Source: Burkholderiaceae bacterium
Lineage (GTDB): Bacteria; Pseudomonadota; Gammaproteobacteria; Burkholderiales; Burkholderiaceae_C
DNA length: 64,000 bases
Direction of reading: 5' to 3'
Assembly: GCA_024235855.1 (NCBI GenBank)
Contig: JACKLN010000011.1
Coordinates: 62,001-126,000 of the forward strand
Under the pieces are notes generated by a model. It was given only the letters and a program-made list of their open reading frames with translations, was not told the origin of the DNA and did no database searches. Positions 45,029-52,942 of the stretch are shown here, one piece after another. The position numbers were made by a program, and so were the translations under genes. Position 1 is the stretch's first letter; the number at the start of each line of letters is the position of its first letter.

Positions 45029-46123
45029 ATGATCTCGGAACAACTCGCCGCCGCATTGGCGGCCATCGGCCTCACGCCGGCCCAGCGCCGGCACATCGAC
45101 CATCTGCCCGCGCCACCGACGGCGCCCTTTCTTCGCCGCGTGGTGGAGGTGCAGCGCGACCGCCTGACCCTGCACGACGGCGAACAAGAGTCGCCGGCGC
45201 GTGTGCTGCCGGCCCTGCACCTGGGCGCGGCGGCGCACGACGGCCTGGCCGTGGGCGACTGGGTGCACGCCGCGTGCGACGCGCATGGCCAGTGGTGGGT
45301 GCACGCGCGCGTGCCGCCGCTGAACCAGCTGGCCCGCCGCCAGCACGACGGCCGCGAGAAGTCCACGCGCGCCGTCATCGTCAGCAACGTGGACACGGCT
45401 CTGCTGGTGATGGGCCTGGACCACGACTTCAACCTGCGCCGGCTGGAGCGCTACCTGGCACTGGCCCGCATCGCCGGCGTGCAGCCCGTGGTGGTGCTGA
45501 CCAAGGCCGACCTCTGCGACCCGGCCTATGCCGAGCGCCGGCTGCACGAGACCTGCGCGCTGATGCCGCCGGGGGTCGACGTGGTGGCGCTGGACGCCAC
45601 CGGCGACGAACCGTCTGCCGCACTGGCGCCCTGGACCGGCCCCGGCCAGACCCTGGTGATGCTGGGTTCCAGCGGCGCGGGCAAGAGCACGCTGACCAAC
45701 GCGTTGACCGGCGGTGCACAACGCGTGGGCGCCAACCGTGCCGACGACAGCCGTGGCCGCCATATCACCACGGCGCGCAGCCTGCACCGCATGCCCGGGG
45801 GCGCCTGCATCATCGACACGCCGGGCCTGCGCACGCTGCGCCTGGACGCCGACGCGCAGGACCTCGTCGGCGTGTTCGACGAGATCGCCCAGGGCGCGCT
45901 GCGCTGCCGCTTCCGCGACTGCCGGCACCAGGGCGAGCCCGGCTGCGCCGTGCAGGACAGCGTGGCGCCGGAGCGCTTGCGCAACTTCCACAAGATGCAG
46001 CGCGAGCTGCAGCGCGACACGCTCAGCGCGTTGGAGCGCAAGGCGCAGCGGCAGGTGTGGAAGGTGCGGCACAAGGCGGCACGCGCACGCGACCGCGGCA
46101 AGCGCGAGGGCGAGCGGGAATGA
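45029..46123 (+). CDS. rsgA: Small ribosomal subunit biogenesis GTPase RsgA
   Basis: A 364-residue circularly permuted GTPase that assists late 30S assembly. OB-fold N-terminal domain, then G4 TKAD (158-161) before G1 GSSGAGKST (213-221) and G3 DTPG (263-266), the permuted order. The C-terminal zinc site is C293, C298, H300, C306 in CRFRDCRHQGEPGC. I chose ATG at 45029; GTG at 44999 would add 10 residues and cannot be excluded. Confidence 0.94.
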   Translation: MISEQLAAALAAIGLTPAQRRHIDHLPAPPTAPFLRRVVEVQRDRLTLHDGEQESPARVLPALHLGAAAHDGLAVGDWVHAACDAHGQWWVHARVPPLNQLARRQHDGREKSTRAVIVSNVDTALLVMGLDHDFNLRRLERYLALARIAGVQPVVVLTKADLCDPAYAERRLHETCALMPPGVDVVALDATGDEPSAALAPWTGPGQTLVMLGSSGAGKSTLTNALTGGAQRVGANRADDSRGRHITTARSLHRMPGGACIIDTPGLRTLRLDADAQDLVGVFDEIAQGALRCRFRDCRHQGEPGCAVQDSVAPERLRNFHKMQRELQRDTLSALERKAQRQVWKVRHKAARARDRGKREGERE

Positions 46124-46139
46124 GCCCGCCCCACGGCCT

Positions 46140-46159
46140 CGCAGCGCTCGGCCGCTGCG
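46140..46159. terminator. Hairpin between convergent rsgA and hydrolase genes
   Basis: CGCAGCG-CTCGGC-CGCTGCG, a 7-base perfect stem with a 6-base loop in the 78-base convergent gap. No T-run on either side, so termination is plausible by position only. Confidence 0.35.
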
Positions 46160-46201
46160 GCGGGTGCAGCACGATCCGCCGCGGCCGTGCCGCGCTTGGC
46201 C

Positions 46202-47143
46202 TCAGCCCGGCGCCGCCAGGAAGGCCTGCACCGGCTCCAGCGTGGCAGCCGGGTCCTCCTCGTGCGGCACGTGCCCGAGGCGGTCGAACATCACCCGCTG
46301 GCTGCCCGGGATCAGGCGCTCGAAGCCAGCCGCGGCGGCAGGGTCGATCACGCCATCCCGCCCGCCCCACAGGATCAGCGTGGGCTGGCGGATGCCGGCG
46401 ATGGCGTCGGCGTGTTCCGCCGGCACGTACTGCTGCAGGCGCTGGCGCAAGGCCTTGCGGTTGCCCTCTCGCAGGGTGATGTCGTAGTAGCGGTCCACCA
46501 GCGCGTCGTCGATGCGCTGCGGGTCGCCATACACGGCCACCAGACCCTGCACCACGGCCGCGCGGGGCAGCAGCCATTCCATCAGCGCGCCCAGCACCGG
46601 CACGCGGGCGAGGCGCCAGCCCAGCGGCACGCTGCGGATGCTGTCGGGCAGGCCGGCGGCATCCACCAGCACCAGGCGGTCCACGCGCTGCGGGGCCACG
46701 GTCGCGGTGCGCCAGGCGATGCGGCCGCCCAGCGAATTGCCGGCCAGCACCACGCGTTGCAGCTGCAGGTGGTCGAGCACCTTCAGCACGAAGGCCACGT
46801 CGTCGTCCAGGCCATAACGCGCGTCGGCGCGCGGCCCGGTGAGGCCGAAACCGGGCAGGTCCAGGCGCACGACGCGCCGTGTCTTCGACAGCTCCTCGGC
46901 CCAGCCGTCCCAGGTGTGCAGGCTGGCCGACGTGCCGTGCAGCAGCACGACGGGCACAGGGTCGCCGCGCGGCCCTTCGTCGCGCAGGTGCACCAGCTGG
47001 CCGTCGAGGTCGACGAAGGTCGACGGCGGCAAGCCCCAGCGGGCGATCAGCGACTCCACCGGCCGGTCGGGCTCGCGCGACAGCGAGACTGCGATCGCGG
47101 TCAGGATCAGCAGTACGCCGATGAGCTTGCGCAGCCAGCCCAT
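46202..47143 (-). CDS. Membrane-anchored alpha/beta hydrolase
   Basis: A 313-residue protein: N-terminal membrane anchor or uncleaved signal (residues 5-22), then an alpha/beta hydrolase with VVLLHGTSAS (oxyanion), GNSLGGRIA (nucleophile S137), LILWGGRDGVID (acid) and RLGHVPHEE (histidine). Substrate unknown. I chose ATG at 47143; a TTG one codon earlier is less likely. A 14-codon leaderless frame ends on this start codon (TGATG), so translation may be coupled. Confidence 0.85.
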   Translation of the reverse strand: MGWLRKLIGVLLILTAIAVSLSREPDRPVESLIARWGLPPSTFVDLDGQLVHLRDEGPRGDPVPVVLLHGTSASLHTWDGWAEELSKTRRVVRLDLPGFGLTGPRADARYGLDDDVAFVLKVLDHLQLQRVVLAGNSLGGRIAWRTATVAPQRVDRLVLVDAAGLPDSIRSVPLGWRLARVPVLGALMEWLLPRAAVVQGLVAVYGDPQRIDDALVDRYYDITLREGNRKALRQRLQQYVPAEHADAIAGIRQPTLILWGGRDGVIDPAAAAGFERLIPGSQRVMFDRLGHVPHEEDPAATLEPVQAFLAAPG

Positions 47144-47187
47144 CAATGCCGGTGGCCGCGCCGCGCGGCCAGGAGTCGGGTCGTCAT
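47143..47187 (-). CDS. Possible 14-residue leaderless upstream peptide
   Basis: TACACT (47200-47195) ends 7 bases before an ATG whose frame encodes MTTRLLAARRGHRH and stops with TGA sharing its A with the hydrolase ATG. The hydrolase has no Shine-Dalgarno of its own, so re-initiation after this short arginine-rich peptide could set its expression. Inferred from spacing only. Confidence 0.4.
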   Translation of the reverse strand: MTTRLLAARRGHRH

Positions 47188-47194
47188 GCCGGCC

Positions 47195-47200
47195 AGTGTA
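47195..47200 (-). promoter_or_regulatory. -10 element for the 14-codon frame/hydrolase
   Basis: TACACT on minus, 7 bases before the ATG at 47187. The 171-base region from 47144 to 47314 also holds GC hairpins (CCCCAC-GCAG-GTGGGG at 47286-47301 and CGCCC/GGGCG just upstream) that may end the 47315-47551 transcript. Confidence 0.4.
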
Positions 47201-47314
47201 GGCCGGCGACCGGTGAAGGCCGGTGGCTCAGGCCTTGCAGGCCGCGCTCGCGCTTGCAGGCGCTCGCCCCTTCGCGGGCGGCCGCCCCCACGCAGGTGGG
47301 GTCGGCCGTCCGGC

Positions 47315-47551
47315 TCAGGCCCGCTGCAGCGTCACCCCGGTGTGCAGCACCGTCATGCCGCCGTCGCCACGGGCGTCGATCTGGTCGCCGCTGTCCAGGC
47401 GGAACTCGGTGACGCCGGTGGACAGCCAGCGGTCCTGGCCGTCGTGCACCGTGTCGTCGCGGCGCAGGCGCTCGTAGGCGCAGACCTTGTAGTCCTTGCC
47501 GTCGCTGCCGCGGGCGGGAAAGCTGTCGAGCAACTGGAGTTTCAGGTCCAT
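47315..47551 (-). CDS. Conserved hypothetical protein, 78 residues
   Basis: A small soluble protein: MDLKLQLLDSFPARG, GSDGKDYKVCAYERLRRD and a beta-rich C-terminus ending in TVLHTGVTLQRA. It reads like a compact beta-barrel; I know no function. CAGGAGA precedes the ATG. A TTGAT-like half site (CTTGATCCCGGTCA, minus) lies about 55 bases upstream and weakly resembles an FNR box. Divergent from dnaE. Confidence 0.65.
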   Translation of the reverse strand: MDLKLQLLDSFPARGSDGKDYKVCAYERLRRDDTVHDGQDRWLSTGVTEFRLDSGDQIDARGDGGMTVLHTGVTLQRA

Positions 47552-47665
47552 CGTGGTCTCCTGGTGAAAGGGTTCAACGGGACCCGGCCCCATGACCGGG
47601 ATCAAGTCCATCCTACGGACGGGCACGCCGCCTGCCAATGCTCCTGATCAAGGAAGGGGGACTTC

Positions 47666-47671
47666 TAGAAT
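47666..47671 (+). promoter_or_regulatory. -10 element for a leaderless start (dnaE)
   Basis: TAGAAT, then GCCCCG and the dnaE ATG at 47678. The purine run AAGGAAGGGGG further upstream would lie before the transcription start and so not act as a ribosome site. Confidence 0.5.
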
Positions 47672-47677
47672 GCCCCG

Positions 47678-50600
47678 ATGAGCTTCGTCCACCTGCGCAC
47701 CCACACGGAATACTCGGTCGTCGACGGCACCCTGCGGGTGGGTGATGCGGCCAAGGCGGCGGCGCGCGACGGCCAGCCGGCGCTGGCCATCACCGACCTC
47801 AACAACCTCTTCGGTGCGGTCAAGTTCTACAAGGCCTGCCGCGGCAAGGGCGTCAAGCCGGTCATCGGTGCCGACCTGTGGATGGAGCCCGACGTGCCCG
47901 GCGGCCAGGCCACCCGGCTGCTGGTGCTGGTGCAGGACTGGGGCGGCTACCTGAACCTCAGCGAACTGCTGGCGCGCGCCTGGACGGTCAACGCCCAGCG
48001 CACCACGGCCTGGGTGAAATGGGAGTGGCTGCAGACGCTGGGCGAAGGTCTGATCGCGCTGTCCGGTGCCGACATGGGCGCCGTCGGTCAGGCCCTGCTG
48101 GCCGGCGACCGCGAGCGTGCCAAGGCCACTGCGCAGCGCATCGCCGCGCTGTTCCCGGGCCGCTTCTACCTGGAACTGCAGCGCGCGGGTCTGCCCACGC
48201 ACGAGCCGCACGTGCGCGCCGCCGTGCCGCTGGCGGCGGAGCTGGGCCTGCCGGTGGTGGCCACGCACCCGGTGCAGTTCCTGGAGCCCGACGACTTCGA
48301 CGCCCACGAGGCCCGCGTGTGCATCGCCGAAGGCGAGCTGCTGGCCAATCCCAAGCGCGTGCGCCGCTTCACGCGCGAGCAGTGGTTCCGACCCGCGGCC
48401 GACATGCAGGCGCTGTTCGCCGATGTGCCGTCGGCCATCGCCAACACGCTGGAGATCGCCCGCCGCTGCAACCTGACCCTGGTGCTGGGCAAGCCGCGCC
48501 TGCCGGACTTCCCCACGCCCGACGGCAGCCCCATCGAGGTCTACTTCCGCAGGGCCTCGCACGAGGGCCTGGAAGGTCGGCTGCGCCACCTGTACCCCGA
48601 CGAGGCCGAGCGCGAGCGCCTGCGCCCCACCTACGTGGCCCGGCTGGACTTCGAGCTCGACACCATCCTCAAGATGGGCTTCCCGGGCTACTTCCTGATC
48701 GTGTCGGATTTCATCCAGTGGGCCAAGCAGAACGGCTGCCCGGTGGGCCCGGGCCGGGGCTCCGGCGCCGGCTCGCTGGTGGCCTACGCGCTGCTGATCA
48801 CGGACCTGGACCCGCTGCGCTACAACCTGCTGTTCGAGCGCTTCCTGAACCCGGAGCGGGTGTCGATGCCCGACTTCGACATCGACTTCTGCCAGGGCAA
48901 CCGCGACCGCGTCATCGACTACGTCAAGGACAAGTACGGGCGCGACGCGGTGAGCCAGATCGCCACCTTCGGCACCATGGCGGCCAAGGCCGCGTTGCGC
49001 GACGTGGGCCGCGTGCTGGGCATGGGCTACGGCCACGTGGACAGCATCGCCAAGCTGATCCCGGCGCCACCGGGCAAGACGGTGACGCTGGCCAAGGTGC
49101 CCGAGGAACCCGACGGCGGCATCATCTACGCGCGCCAGGAGGCGCCGGAGCTCGAGCAGCGCGAGAAGGAGGACGAGGAGGTCGCCGAGCTGCTGGCGCT
49201 GGCCACCCGAGTGGAGGGCATCACGCGCAACATCGGCATGCACGCCGGCGGCGTGCTGATCGCGCCAGGGAAGATCACTGACTTCTGCCCGCTGTACCAG
49301 CAGCCTGGCAGCGACAGCGCGGTCAGCCAGTACGACAAGGACGACGTCGAGGCCATCGGTCTGGTGAAGTTCGACTTCCTGGGCCTGGCCACGCTGACCA
49401 TCCTGGAGCTGGCGCGCGAGTTCATCCTGAAGCGCCGGCCGCAGCACGCGGACTTCGCCTACGAGAACCTGCCGCTGGACGACCCGCGGGTCTACAAGCT
49501 GTTCTCCGACGGCCTGACGGAAGCGGTGTTCCAGTTCGAATCGCGCGGCATGCAGGGCATGCTGCGCGAGGCCAAGCCCACGCGGCTGGAGGACCTGATC
49601 GCGCTCAACGCGATGTTCCGGCCCGGGCCGATGGAGAACATCCCCAGCTTCTGCGCGCGCAAGAACGGCCGCGAGGACGTGGCCTACCCGCACCCGCTGC
49701 TCGAACAGGTGCTGGCCGAGACCTACGGCATCTTCGTCTACCAGGAGCAGGTGATGCAGGCCGCCCAGGTGATGGGCGGCTACAGCCTCGGCGGTGCCGA
49801 CCTGCTGCGCCGTGCGATGGGCAAGAAGAAGGCCGAGGAAATGGCCAAGGAGCGCGTGAAGTTCCGTGCCGGCGCGCTGGAGAAGGGCATCGACGAGGCC
49901 AAGGCCGACGAGGTCTTCGACCTGATGGAGAAGTTCGCCGGCTACGGCTTCAACAAGAGCCACGCCGCCGCGTACTCGCTGCTGGCGTACCACACGGCCT
50001 GGATCAAGGTGCACTGCACGGCCGAGTTCTACGCGGCCAACATGACCATCGAGCAGGACGACACCGACAAGCTCAAGGTCCTGATCGACGATGCCAAGCT
50101 GTTCGGCATCAGCTTCGAACCGCCCGACGTCAATCGTGGCCTGCACCGCTTCGAGCCCGTGCCCGGCAAAGAAGGCGACAAGCTCATCCGCTACAGCCTG
50201 GGCGCCATCAAGGGCACGGGCCAGGGCGCCATCCAGGCCATCGTGGCGGCGCGCGAAGGCACCGACGGCGGGGGTGGCGGCCCGTTCCGCAGCCTGTTCG
50301 ACTTCGCCGCGCGCGTGGACCGAAAGGCCGTCAACAAGCGCGTGGTGGAGGCACTGATCAAGGCGGGGGCCTTCGACGCCATCCATGCCGACCGCGCCAG
50401 CCTGCTGGCCAGCGTGGGCCTGGCCTTCGACTGGGCCGACACGCAGGAGGCCAATGCGCTGCAGGGCGGGCTGTTCGACTTCGGGGACACCCATGGCTCC
50501 AGCCAGCAGGAACCGGCCCTGGTGGCCGCCGAGCCCTGGAGCATCAAGGAGCGGCTGACGCTGGAGAAGACAGCGCTGGGCTTCTTCCTGTCGGGCCACC

Positions 50601-51205
50601 TGTTCGACCAGAGCCGCGACGAGGTGCGCCGCTTCTGCCGCCGGCCGATCGCCGACCTGCAGGAGGCGCGCGAACCGCAGCTGGTGGCCGGCATCGTCGG
50701 CGAGGTGCGCATCATCAACGGCAACCGCGGCCGCGTGGCGATCTTCAAGCTCGACGACGGCAGCGAAGGCATCGAGGCGGTGGCCGGCGAGGAACTGCTC
50801 GACCAACACAGGGAAATCCTGCGCGAGGACGAGCTGCTGATCGTGCAAGGCAAGGTGCAGCCCGACCGCTTCGCCGGCGGCCTGCGCCTGAACGTCACGG
50901 CCATCTGGGACCTGCCGGCCGCACGGGCGCGTTTCGGCCGCCACCTGGCGGTGAAGACCGCAGGCCTGCGCGGTGGGAGCGCGCCGCTGACCGAACTGGT
51001 GAAGACCTGGCCGGCGCGGCGCGTGGACAGCGAGGTGGGTGAGCTGGTGCAGGGCCTGCCGGTGCGGCTGCGCCTGCAGCGGCCGGGCGCGAGCGCCGAC
51101 CTCGACCTCGGCGAGCGGGCCCGCTTCTGGCCCAGCGACGAAGCGCTGCTGCGCTGGCAGCAGCTTGCCGGGGGCGAGGTGGACATCGTCTACGAGGCCG
51201 CCTGA
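47678..51205 (+). CDS. dnaE: DNA polymerase III alpha subunit
   Basis: A 1175-residue replicative C-family polymerase. PHP domain at the N-terminus (HLRTHTEYSVVDG, residues 5-17), palm with PDFDIDF (398-404; D401 and D403 match the E. coli catalytic pair), FNKSHAAAYSLLAYHTAW in the fingers, helix-hairpin-helix and the C-terminal OB domain with GIVGEVRIINGNRGRVAIFKLDDG. Length and domains are those of DnaE1, with no intein. The start is the conserved MSFVHLRTHTEYS; the -10 hexamer 6 bases upstream suggests a leaderless message. Confidence 0.97.
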   Translation: MSFVHLRTHTEYSVVDGTLRVGDAAKAAARDGQPALAITDLNNLFGAVKFYKACRGKGVKPVIGADLWMEPDVPGGQATRLLVLVQDWGGYLNLSELLARAWTVNAQRTTAWVKWEWLQTLGEGLIALSGADMGAVGQALLAGDRERAKATAQRIAALFPGRFYLELQRAGLPTHEPHVRAAVPLAAELGLPVVATHPVQFLEPDDFDAHEARVCIAEGELLANPKRVRRFTREQWFRPAADMQALFADVPSAIANTLEIARRCNLTLVLGKPRLPDFPTPDGSPIEVYFRRASHEGLEGRLRHLYPDEAERERLRPTYVARLDFELDTILKMGFPGYFLIVSDFIQWAKQNGCPVGPGRGSGAGSLVAYALLITDLDPLRYNLLFERFLNPERVSMPDFDIDFCQGNRDRVIDYVKDKYGRDAVSQIATFGTMAAKAALRDVGRVLGMGYGHVDSIAKLIPAPPGKTVTLAKVPEEPDGGIIYARQEAPELEQREKEDEEVAELLALATRVEGITRNIGMHAGGVLIAPGKITDFCPLYQQPGSDSAVSQYDKDDVEAIGLVKFDFLGLATLTILELAREFILKRRPQHADFAYENLPLDDPRVYKLFSDGLTEAVFQFESRGMQGMLREAKPTRLEDLIALNAMFRPGPMENIPSFCARKNGREDVAYPHPLLEQVLAETYGIFVYQEQVMQAAQVMGGYSLGGADLLRRAMGKKKAEEMAKERVKFRAGALEKGIDEAKADEVFDLMEKFAGYGFNKSHAAAYSLLAYHTAWIKVHCTAEFYAANMTIEQDDTDKLKVLIDDAKLFGISFEPPDVNRGLHRFEPVPGKEGDKLIRYSLGAIKGTGQGAIQAIVAAREGTDGGGGGPFRSLFDFAARVDRKAVNKRVVEALIKAGAFDAIHADRASLLASVGLAFDWADTQEANALQGGLFDFGDTHGSSQQEPALVAAEPWSIKERLTLEKTALGFFLSGHLFDQSRDEVRRFCRRPIADLQEAREPQLVAGIVGEVRIINGNRGRVAIFKLDDGSEGIEAVAGEELLDQHREILREDELLIVQGKVQPDRFAGGLRLNVTAIWDLPAARARFGRHLAVKTAGLRGGSAPLTELVKTWPARRVDSEVGELVQGLPVRLRLQRPGASADLDLGERARFWPSDEALLRWQQLAGGEVDIVYEAA

Positions 51206-51320
51206 CCGCCGGCGACCCGGCCGCGCGGGCGGCAGGTAAACAGCGGTAATCGTTTGTGACCCTGCCAACCGGCCACTTCGCGGTGGCGTTCAATGGGCAC
51301 TGGAACGACAGGAAGATCCC

Positions 51321-51812
51321 ATGCACCATGACGCGATGAGCTCCACCGCCGCGATCTCTTCCCGCCCCGACCGCCGCGTCGCCGCCAGGTGGCTGACTGC
51401 CGGGCTGGCCGCCGCCGGCCTCTGGGCCGCAACGCCGGCCCGCGCGGCCGACATCGACATCGGTGTATCGATCGGCATCAGCCAGCCCGGCGTCTACGGC
51501 CGCATCGACATCGGGCGTTTCCCGCAGCCGCAGGTCATCGTCACGCAGCCGGTAATCGTCGCGCCGGCGCCGGTTGTCGTCGGCCGGCCGGTGCAGCCGG
51601 TCTACATGTGGGTGCCGCCCGGTCACCGCAAGAACTGGCGCAAGCACTGTGCCGACTACCGGGCCTGCGGCGCGCCGGTGGTGTTCGTGCGCGACGACTG
51701 GTACACCTCCCACGTCCAGCCCTATGCCCGCGGCCACGATGACGACCGGGGGCGCAAGGGCGACAAGGGCCATGGCAAGGGCCACGGCAAGGGCCGCGGC
51801 CACGATGACTGA
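51321..51812 (+). CDS. Secreted conserved hypothetical protein with His/Lys/Gly tail
   Basis: A 163-residue protein with a signal peptide (to about residue 43, ARAAD). The core carries IGISQPGVYGRIDIGRFPQP and MWVPPGHRKNWRKHC..YRACGAPVVFVRDDWY, a pattern I recognise from betaproteobacterial hypothetical proteins. The last 25 residues are almost only H, G, K, D and R, which could bind metal ions or polyanions. GGAAGA precedes the ATG. It follows dnaE by 115 bases and converges on the serine hydrolase. Confidence 0.7.
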   Translation: MHHDAMSSTAAISSRPDRRVAARWLTAGLAAAGLWAATPARAADIDIGVSIGISQPGVYGRIDIGRFPQPQVIVTQPVIVAPAPVVVGRPVQPVYMWVPPGHRKNWRKHCADYRACGAPVVFVRDDWYTSHVQPYARGHDDDRGRKGDKGHGKGHGKGRGHDD

Positions 51813-51818
51813 CCTGCC

Positions 51819-52883
51819 TCAGCGGTTGGCCAGTGCGTCGGCGAAGGCGGCCACCACGGTGCCGTGGTGTGCCGGGTCCAGCCAGCGCAGCACGACCACG
51901 GCGGCCGACGCCGGGTCGACCCAGACGATGTGGCCCCCGGCGCCGAGCATGAAGACGCTCTCTCGCGACGCGCCGGGGAAGGTCTGCCCGTCCCGGTTGA
52001 GCCACAGCAGGCGACCGTAGAACGGTGCCACCGCCACGGGGGCGCGCATGCGATCCACCCAGCCCGCCGGCAGCAGCCCGGCGCCGTCGTCCAGCAGCAG
52101 CTGGCCCAGGCGCGCGAGGTCGTGCGTCGAGATCGACAGGCCGCCGCCCCAGTGCGTGCCGCCGGGCACGCTCTGCACGCGGCCGACGCCCGGCAGGTCG
52201 ACCCAGGCGTCGTCGTAGCCCCGCCAGGCCATGCCCTCGCCGCCGCCCAGCGGGCGAAGGAGGCGTTCGAGGAACACCTCGGGCAACGGGCGGCGGAAGA
52301 GGTGCAGCAGGGCCAGCGAGAGCTGGTTGATGCGCACGTCGTTGTATTCCCAGTGGCGGCCCGGCGCCTGCAGCGGCCGCGCACCGCCCTTGGGGCCACC
52401 GGCCGGACGCGGGTCCTGCGCCACCTTGCGCCAGCGGTCCACGGTGTCGGGCAGGCCGAAGCAGGTGCCCTCCCACTCGCTGGTCTGTTCCAGCAGCATG
52501 GCCCAGGTGATGGCGCGGTTGTGGTCGCTGTCGAAGCCGATGCCGGGCAGGCGTGTCACGACGGGCTCGTGCTCATCGGGCAGCAGGCCGTCGGCCTGGG
52601 CGACGCCGGCCAGCAGCGCCAGACAGGTCTTGGCCACGCTGAAGGTCAGGTCGGCGCGCGCCGGCTCGCCCCAGGCGGCCAGTGGCTGCCCACGGCGCCA
52701 CACCACGCCGGACTGCGGGCCGCGGGCATGCACCGGCCCGTGCAGGCGGTTGTAGGGCGGTGGGTCGTCCTGGTGCACGCCCCAGGGCGCACCGCCTGCG
52801 GGGGGCTCGCCCGCCGGGTCCCTGGGCCAGGGCGTTTCGTGCGCCTGCGCAAGCGCGATGGCGTCGTCGAGCAATGTCGTCAT
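51819..52883 (-). CDS. Serine hydrolase, class C beta-lactamase/penicillin-binding protein-like fold
   Basis: A 354-residue protein with the SxxK motif FSVAK (S82, K85), a YxN-like WEYND at residues 177-181 and a GAGGH stretch near the C-terminus in place of the usual KTG. There is no signal peptide, so an esterase or peptidase role in the cytoplasm is more likely than antibiotic resistance. I chose ATG at 52883 (MTTLLDDAI); the GTG start 17 codons upstream looks unlikely. Divergent from the sensor kinase. Confidence 0.8.
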   Translation of the reverse strand: MTTLLDDAIALAQAHETPWPRDPAGEPPAGGAPWGVHQDDPPPYNRLHGPVHARGPQSGVVWRRGQPLAAWGEPARADLTFSVAKTCLALLAGVAQADGLLPDEHEPVVTRLPGIGFDSDHNRAITWAMLLEQTSEWEGTCFGLPDTVDRWRKVAQDPRPAGGPKGGARPLQAPGRHWEYNDVRINQLSLALLHLFRRPLPEVFLERLLRPLGGGEGMAWRGYDDAWVDLPGVGRVQSVPGGTHWGGGLSISTHDLARLGQLLLDDGAGLLPAGWVDRMRAPVAVAPFYGRLLWLNRDGQTFPGASRESVFMLGAGGHIVWVDPASAAVVVLRWLDPAHHGTVVAAFADALANR

Positions 52884-52931
52884 GGAGGCGTGGGAGACGG
52901 TGACAGGCTGCGCCCGGTGGGCGATCGCGGC

Positions 52932-52937
52932 CACAAT
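52932..52937 (+). promoter_or_regulatory. -10 element for a leaderless start (sensor kinase)
   Basis: CACAAT, then GGCGC and the GTG at 52943, a 5-base spacing and no ribosome site. Confidence 0.4.
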
Positions 52938-52942
52938 GGCGC

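Noticed and set aside
47572..47590. FNR-type box upstream of the 78-residue protein
   Set aside because: Only one half matches TTGAT well and the other differs at two positions; not enough to call a site.
47648..51268. A 1206-residue minus-strand frame opposite dnaE
   Set aside because: Antisense of dnaE with no domain or start signal.
51819..52883. Antibiotic-resistance beta-lactamase
   Set aside because: The SxxK motif is there, but no signal peptide and no KTG motif; a general serine hydrolase is the safer reading.
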